A stretch of 64,000 bases of DNA, from NCBI GenBank assembly GCA_025174535.1, contig JALBUN010000010.1, forward strand, positions 1,054,001-1,118,000, written 5' to 3'. Position 1 is the first letter of the stretch; each line of letters starts with the position of its first letter. Shown here in pieces: positions 55,501-64,000 of the stretch. The notes under the pieces were generated by a model. That model ran no database searches. It saw nothing but the letters and a program-made list of their open reading frames with translations, and was not told the DNA's origin. Both the position numbers and the translations under genes were made by a program. This DNA comes from Cantharellus purpuraceus. Lineage: Eukaryota > Basidiomycota > Agaricomycetes > Cantharellales > Hydnaceae.

Positions 55501-56440
55501 CAGAGTGGGAGCAATACTATTGAGTCAGATCAAGTGGACTTGGCTTCAACTTGTGTGTTGCACCCCCTCAGATTGTCAGTCCAATAGAGTTGGATATGCA
55601 GCAAGAGGCAAAGACCCAGGGATGCAGTCATACCCTTTAGAACCGCATCACCAGCCATTAACTTGGCCAGATATAAAGCCCCCTTACATTAAAACCAACC
55701 AAACCCATTGTAGTCATGTAATAGTTCACAACACCTAAGGGAATCCTGCAACACTATAGTACAGACAGTAGATACGGTGTACCATAAGCGCAACAGCGCT
55801 TCATGCACCTTAATTGATTATCCATCTCTCTCTCTCTACGGTGCAGATTATCTCGCGAATCGTATCACTTTTTTTTGGCAGTCACAATATGTCACCACGC
55901 GTGACATATTTTCGTTATGCATAAATATCATAATGCATAGGTTCTGAGTCGGTCCGAGTGTATGCATTATGAGAAGGTCAACTGTAATTAAGCCTGCCGG
56001 ACCACGGTAACTCGCTCTATTTTCTTGTAAAATAACACATGTAAATAACTCATTAAAACATTTATGGCTATTTATATGCCCGAGAAATAACGATGAGTGT
56101 CCTAGGGAATTTTTTTTCATATCGTGGTGATTTCAGATACCTGGTGACAGATAGTGTGATGCCAGGACCCTTTTTCCTGATGTTCGGCACTTGAGCTTTG
56201 TCAACAGTAGGTGCTAAGTGCTGTACCTAAACCTCCTACGGCACGTACGCGTCACATATCATCTACATGCTTGGTCACTACTGTGCCTGCCATTTTCGCT
56301 CGCTCATCGTATGTATCGAATTCACCTCTTGCCAGTGAGCTTGCGTGTTCACGGCCGGGAATTAGATTTATGCGGTTACAAACCGAGTCTCGGATGTTTC
56401 TAGTGTTTACAACAGTGCAATTAAAAGGAAGGTCTCTGGC
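55501..56440. other. Intergenic region with a relic resembling a B LTR
   Basis: At about 55535-55575 the phrase gtggacttggcttcaacttg, then tgtgttgcacccc, resembles the B LTR (atggacttggcttcagctta, then tgtgctgcgccc), suggesting a much older relative. The rest shows nothing coding. Confidence 0.35.
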
Positions 56441-56443
56441 CCA

Positions 56444-56450
56444 TATAAAA
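56444..56450 (+). promoter_or_regulatory. TATA box of aryl-alcohol dehydrogenase copy B
   Basis: TATAAAA, 48 nt before the ATG, matching the position in copy A. Confidence 0.6.
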
Positions 56451-56497
56451 AGTGCTTTGACCGCATTGACGTCGATACACTCACCAGTTAACAAACC

Positions 56498-57965
56498 ATG
56501 TCTCTGTGGCAGATTCCCCCGCCTCCTCCTACTAAGCTGGGTCGATATCGTGTCCTGTCTCCCAATGCCGGCGTTCGGGTCTCCCCCTTGCAGCTTGGTG
56601 CTATGAGTCTGGGTGACAAGTGGTCCAGCCAGATGGGAAGCATGGACAAAGAATCTTCATTCAAGCTACTTGATGCTTTCTATGAGGCTGGTGTGAGTGT
56701 AATATCTAACCAAACCCCTCCTATGACTAACCTAGAACTGTGATAGGGCAATTTTATCGACACTGCCAACAACTATCAAGACGAAACTTCAGAAATGTTC
56801 ATAGGTGAATGGGCAGAGAAACGTGGCATCAGAGACCAGCTGGTTATTGCCACCAAGTACACGACGAATTATAAACGTGGGGACGACACTATCTCGATCA
56901 AGATGAATTACTCGGGTAACAACCACAAGTCGCTTCATTCATCTGTCGAGGCAAGTCTCAAGAAGCTGAGAACGACTTATATCGATATTCTCTACGTGCA
57001 CTGTAAGCTCGTTTCCCCGTTGCGTGTCACGTCGAGAAGTCTAATGCTATTCACAGGGTGGTCATATGACAGCTCCGTCGAGGAAGTCATGAACAGCCTT
57101 CATAACCTAGTGGCCGCTGGGAAAGTTTTGTACCTTGTACGTTCGCTTTCAACTTATGACGACTTCCCCGACTCATTGTAATGCTGTGCCAGGGTGTCTC
57201 GGTATGGGTATATTCATATTGGACCTAGATCGCAGTCATTGACATATTTCAGGATACCCCTGCATGGGTCGTGTCCAAGGCAAACCAATGGGCAAAGGCC
57301 TACGGGAAAACACCCTTTTGCATTTATCAGGGCAAGTGGAGTATTCTCGAACGTAGCTTCGAGCGTGACATCATACCCATGGCAAGATCTGAAGGCCTCG
57401 CTCTCGCTCCTTGGGGAGTTGTCGGCCAAGGTCGCTTCATGACGGACGCAGAGGAGAAGCGTCGTAAAGAGAGCGGCGAGGGGATTCGCCTTCTGACGGC
57501 TGGAACATGGGAACGCGACCCGAATGATGTTAAAATAAGCCACAGGCTGAAAGAAGTCGCGAAAGAAGTGGGCGTGGAAGACCTCACTGCCGTGGCCATT
57601 GCGTACGTCATGCATGTACGTATACTCAAATGGACTGCGGTGGACAGGTGTATTGATTCCCCTTACAGAAGGCTCCTTATGTGTTCCCAATCGTGGGTGG
57701 GCGAAAAGTAGAACATTTGTACGGCAATATAAAGGCGTTAGATATTACACTTACACCTGCGCAAATCAAATCGTTAGAGGATGTTATCCCCTTTGATCCT
57801 GGTTTCCCGAATTCCATGATAGTGAGTCATAACGCATAGCCATTCATACATGTAACTCAATCATTTTCATCACAGGGAGATGGTACGGCAGACTCGTGGA
57901 TGGTGAAGATAGTAGGGCACACAGACAAATGGCCCATTGTATCCCCACTCGTACACATCGAGTGA
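56498..57965 (+). CDS. Aryl-alcohol dehydrogenase (NADP+), aldo-keto reductase family, copy B
   Basis: Paralogue of the gene at 24519, same strand and same seven-exon plan: 56498-56692, 56747-57002, 57057-57136, 57193-57201, 57253-57615, 57669-57821, 57876-57965, giving 381 aa. Catalytic residues intact ([26 protein letters not shown]). The 9-nt exon 4 codes Gly-Val-Ser here. The segment [15 protein letters not shown] is closer to the usual family sequence than in copy A. Exon 7 is six bases longer and ends VHIE. Exons 2-5 and introns 2-4 are almost the same as copy A at the DNA level, whereas intron 1, the exon 5 end and exon 7 differ, which suggests gene conversion. Likely role: reduction of aryl aldehydes in the cytosol. 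Confidence 0.93.
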
Positions 57966-59381
57966 GGGTACAAGCGACTGTGATGTAATTTACATGAGTG
58001 TAACACACGTCTTTACTGTTTCCGGCCTGTCCGCTTGAACTGTGCTTATATCGACATCCTCTATTATGCATTGAATATTCCAATCATCTTTCTACTATTA
58101 TGTTGCATGGACTCATTCAGTAATAGTCTGACCCCTTAACTTTTGGTGAAGAAATTCAGCCTTGATGAGGTTAATGCATGGTGGCTGGAATGTTGCATCG
58201 ATATCTGGTGCGTTAATTCAATCAATCAGTCTACGATGCCTTTCTCCACTGATTATGCTAGTAATCATCGTAATCCCTATGTCATGCATGCACGTCTCTG
58301 TCTCAATTAGTAGATTCAATACCATCATATTAGCGTTGATCTACCTTTACAGAAGCATCTCAAGTATTTCCCAACCTGGGCCCGGGGACAAAAAATCAAC
58401 ACGCTAACATTACGATGAGTGATCCGATATGTCTCTGGTATATGATAAGATCAATCATTTGATTAGGCTCTTCCCTTTGACTGCAAGTTTCAAGGATCTA
58501 ACGGTTATAAGTGCAATAAATACCTATGAGTCTAAGTGCATCGTGACTCAAGATCACTGCCATCTAGCACTCTTTAATCAATGTTATGGTACGCATGATC
58601 CGTGGATGGTGAAGGATGTTAGGGTCCTGGAAAGATTGCCCGACCTCTGCATGGTACTCCCCTCTCGATACCACTCTTCGAGCTCAACGGCTCTTGTTTC
58701 TCCGTCTCTTCCTGGCGACGATTTACAATAACCACAGCACAGTACAATGTACGTGGCAGATAACCTGGTCGTATCAGAAGCAATGTATACATTGTACCGA
58801 CATGACTTAATTGGGCTTGCAAAATTATACATTAGCACTGTATATACATGTCCCTTCGAAGGTCGTGTTGACCCAACGAAGGTCAAGGAGATACCTCCTA
58901 TTATATCTACACCTTCAACTAGCTGCTTTCAAGACGCGACTACCCATCCTGGTTCCCAACACATTGCTCATCCCTGCATCAGTGAGTTCCCTTGACTCAG
59001 CCCAAGAACTGCCTGGCTCGCTGTGCTCACCCAAACACACGAGTGACGAACCACATTGGACAACGAACACAAGCAACTTGTTACCCGTTATGGTCCAGGT
59101 CCATGATTCTAAGAAACAACCGTTGCACTCTGTGGGGATTCGTCGAGGAAGATCCTCTGCATACTAAGTATGCTCTCTCTGCTGACTCTCCCCTCTTCCC
59201 ATTGATGTCAGAGTTCCTGTCTGATCCGTTCGGGCTTGAAAAACCTTATGGTGACGCGCGACGATCTGCGTTCCTGCTGAACCCTTAGAGATAGATGATC
59301 ATATGATCAAATCATACTGTGAACGACCAACTCTGGGAAATCCAGGAGGATACATAATGCTATGGGTATGGAAATATAATA
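57966..59381. other. 1.4 kb without a supported gene
   Basis: Short frames on both strands lack motifs. The 3' UTRs of AAD copy B and of the convergent helicase gene lie here. Nothing else stands out. Confidence 0.35.
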
Positions 59382-62209
<2,828 letters not shown>

Positions 62210-62332
62210 TGCACTGAAAGACGGGCGTATACAACGACATGAAGTTTGCAGCGGATTCGGTTGGAAGCGGTACAAGCGGAGCAGCTGTTTACGGGCGCTC
62301 GTTATATCTCCGAAGTCGAACTTCAGCAACAC

Positions 62333-62880
62333 ATGGTGAGCGTTCCCCCAGCACCCGTGACACTAGACATGTAATGACCCGATGTCATGCTGCCACTGTA
62401 GTCAAGCGAGTTGAGGTATACAGCAAACACCCAACTGGAGCATTGTACGAGTCTTTGTGTCGCTCAGAGACTGCCACTAATATCCTGGGTCTCCAGTGCA
62501 CGCTCGATACACTGGCACAGGTGAGAATGATTGGCTCGGTTTTGGAAGCACTTTACTAATCCTTCACAGGCCATGCGGACCTCACCAAGTAGTGAGTCTA
62601 CAGCATAATTGAGATCGTGGGTATCATTGAAAGATTCTTGGCAAGTGATTGGCTCACCCATCAACATCGAGACACTCTGGCATCCATCGTGGGCCATCCA
62701 ACCTTGAACTCATATCTCGCTATTGCAGACGGAGAATCCATCGGGCGTGTGAAATTTGAAATGACTGAGGTAAAGATTCGCTTCCATTACCGCTCTGGTT
62801 CGTCTTCTCACTTATGCATGGACCTTAAACAGCGCATGCTCCAACCCTGTGGACCGCCCCCTCCTAGGGATGATGACTAA
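62333..62880 (+). CDS. SF3B5: Splicing factor 3B subunit 5 (SF3b10/Ysf3)
   Basis: Small subunit of the SF3b complex of the U2 snRNP, which helps recognise the intron branch point in the nucleus. Six exons (62333-62335, 62402-62444, 62497-62520, 62570-62591, 62646-62769, 62833-62880) total 264 nt and give 87 aa, against 86 in human. The spliced product contains TQLEHLHARYTGTGHADLT, DWLTHQHRDTLASIVGHP, LNSYLAIADGES and the diagnostic MLQPCGPPP near the C-terminus. Every junction keeps phase (0,1,2,1,0) with GT-AG sites. Exon 1 contributes only the ATG; exons 3 and 4 are 24 and 22 nt. The gene is head to head with the helicase, 123 bp between start codons, so the promoter is probably shared. Confidence 0.93.
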
Positions 62881-63379
62881 GTACCGTAATATCCTGTGTT
62901 ATCGGTATGCAAAGATACAAGGAATATGCGATTCAAATAATAGTCACCCATTTCAGACCTCCAGATGCCCTCAGACTCATCAGTCTCAAGTTGCCAATAT
63001 TAGCAATGCCGAGTCGGAAGGTTTCTTCCGGGGTTTACACTCGAGCACATGTGTTTACTGCCTGTTCTTTCAACGACTAGCAGAGGATGTTAGATGTAGC
63101 ACTCTTACTGTAGGAACTAGACCCATCTTGGCGATAACTTTATCGTTTACATCAAGCCACTCCGTGTTTCACGGATGGTTTACGCAGCTCAGCTGTAGTA
63201 AGAGGCCTTGTCAACTAAAGTATTGAATTCGAAAGTCGGATGACATTGCATCGCGTCAATGAGTACATGCGAGCTTCCGAATAGATGATTGGCTAAGAGT
63301 CTTCCGAAGTTTTACCCAGCATAAATAGGGAGTGGCTATTCACCAGTCGGAGCCGGCTTTCCTCTCCACACTAAGCTCT
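62881..63379. other. Spacer, no gene seen
   Basis: SF3B5 3' UTR and the promoter of the F-box gene; a TATA-like cataaatagg lies near 63320, about 60 bp before the ATG. Confidence 0.4.
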
Positions 63380-64000
63380 ATGGGAGGGCAAAGGTGCGTC
63401 TTTCATCTTCCCTGCCTCTTCTACAAATCCACACGCCAACCAACGATTTGCAGATTCTTGGCAGAGATTCTGCATGCTCTGCCTGTTGAGCTGGTTCGAA
63501 TTATTTTTGAAGACGCAGCTTGCCGCTCACGGGCAAATGCCGTTAATCTTGTCTGTGTGTCAAAGACCGTGCAAAAGTGGATTGTCCCACTTTTATATCA
63601 AACTGTCGTGCTCGAAACGACACGCTCTGTGCTCTCTTTTTATGATACAATTCTAATTTCGAAGTCGGATTTTGCTTGTCATATCAGGGCTCTCTACCTG
63701 GCGTCACCACCTTCTCCCGGACTCCCCCCTGCGTTTCTGAATAATTTTCCTGCCCTGCAACACCTGGCCGTTTGTAGCCTCTCCCTTCGCGAACCCCCGC
63801 GCTCGGCAATACCTCTACATAACTTTCCCCGCCCGATTAGCATCACCATCACTGGACCACTGGGTCGTATCTCCTTTCGTCATCCAATATTCCACCACTG
63901 CACGCACCTGTATCTCGCTGACGACGTCCCTGGACCGCCCACTCTCATGACCGAAGTCCTCCCGTGTCTGACACACCTCGCTTGCGCATATCGACATGGG
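63380..64000 (+). CDS. F-box domain protein, 5' part (runs off the window)
   Basis: Likely substrate-recognition subunit of an SCF ubiquitin ligase, of the large basidiomycete F-box set. Exon 1 (63380-63393) encodes MGGQ and part of an Arg codon; a 60-nt intron (63394-63453) follows; exon 2 is open to the window end. The F-box begins at once: LHALPVELVRIIFEDAACRS, NLVCVSKTVQKWIVPLLYQT, with the LP..L..I and W..P.LY signature. After it comes Leu-rich sequence (FPALQHLAVCSLSL; CTHLYLADD; TEVLPCLTHLAC) that suits a leucine-rich-repeat-like C-terminal part. The target is unknown. The start is supported by the short intron restoring frame directly into the F-box. Confidence 0.82.
   Translation, partial: MGGQRCVFHLPCLFYKSTRQPTICRFLAEILHALPVELVRIIFEDAACRSRANAVNLVCVSKTVQKWIVPLLYQTVVLETTRSVLSFYDTILISKSDFACHIRALYLASPPSPGLPPAFLNNFPALQHLAVCSLSLREPPRSAIPLHNFPRPISITITGPLGRISFRHPIFHHCTHLYLADDVPGPPTLMTEVLPCLTHLACAYRHG

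Noticed and set aside
62239..62559. 106-codon plus-strand frame across SF3B5 introns
   Set aside because: It reads through four supported introns in the wrong frame, and has no similarity to any family I recognise.

Overview
The window is nuclear DNA from a filamentous basidiomycete, most likely an Agaricomycete. Genes are dense and split by many 45-100 nt GT-AG introns, some exons are only a few bases long, and the content includes a DUF6533-type membrane protein, an agaricomycete-style F-box protein, aryl-alcohol dehydrogenase paralogues and nests of Gypsy LTR retrotransposons. Exon structures were worked out by eye from splice consensus, reading frame and family motifs. No RNA-seq, database search or alignment was run.

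Left arm (1-26.5 kb): a small bulb-type lectin gene, a sugar/H+ symporter of the FucP type with about 15 exons, a proline/serine-rich orphan, a two-exon orphan on the minus strand, a DUF6533-like membrane protein, a METTL25-family methyltransferase head to head with mitochondrial 2-oxoglutarate dehydrogenase E1 (KGD1, 9 exons, 1007 aa), a disordered orphan directly behind KGD1, and aryl-alcohol dehydrogenase copy A. Between them are long stretches with no gene I can support.

Middle (26.5-54.5 kb): a retrotransposon nest. The oldest visible layer is a diverged LTR (26545-27261). A Gypsy element 'B1' (minus strand, 27262-47769) lies against it. B1 was later hit by a solo B LTR (47026-47550, TSD CTAGG), by a second element 'B2' (plus strand, 47770-54106) and by an intact 11.7-kb Gypsy 'A' (34973-46691, TSD ACGGC, near-identical 1432-bp LTRs). 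A solo A LTR (50679-52086, TSD CCTTC) sits inside B2. A Copia RNase H fragment follows. Element A encodes a single 2487-aa Gag-Pol plus a second unrecognised sense ORF. Element B is the most interesting: between pol and the 3' LTR both copies carry a gene on the opposite strand to gag-pol, with its own TATA box, a KEEE-rich coiled coil and, in B1, a C-X2-C-X6-C-X12-C-X2-C-X6-C cluster. The sequence just after the B 5' LTR is complementary to the predicted RNA 5' end, which suggests Tf1-like self-priming.

Right arm (56.4-64 kb): aryl-alcohol dehydrogenase copy B, so the two paralogues flank the nest; a DHX33/Prh1-like DEAH-box RNA helicase; head to head with it the spliceosomal protein SF3B5, whose first coding exon is the ATG alone; and the 5' part of an F-box gene running off the window.

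The host genes are unrelated housekeeping and metabolic genes and do not form a pathway cluster. The two head-to-head pairs (METTL25/KGD1 and DHX33/SF3B5) probably share promoters.
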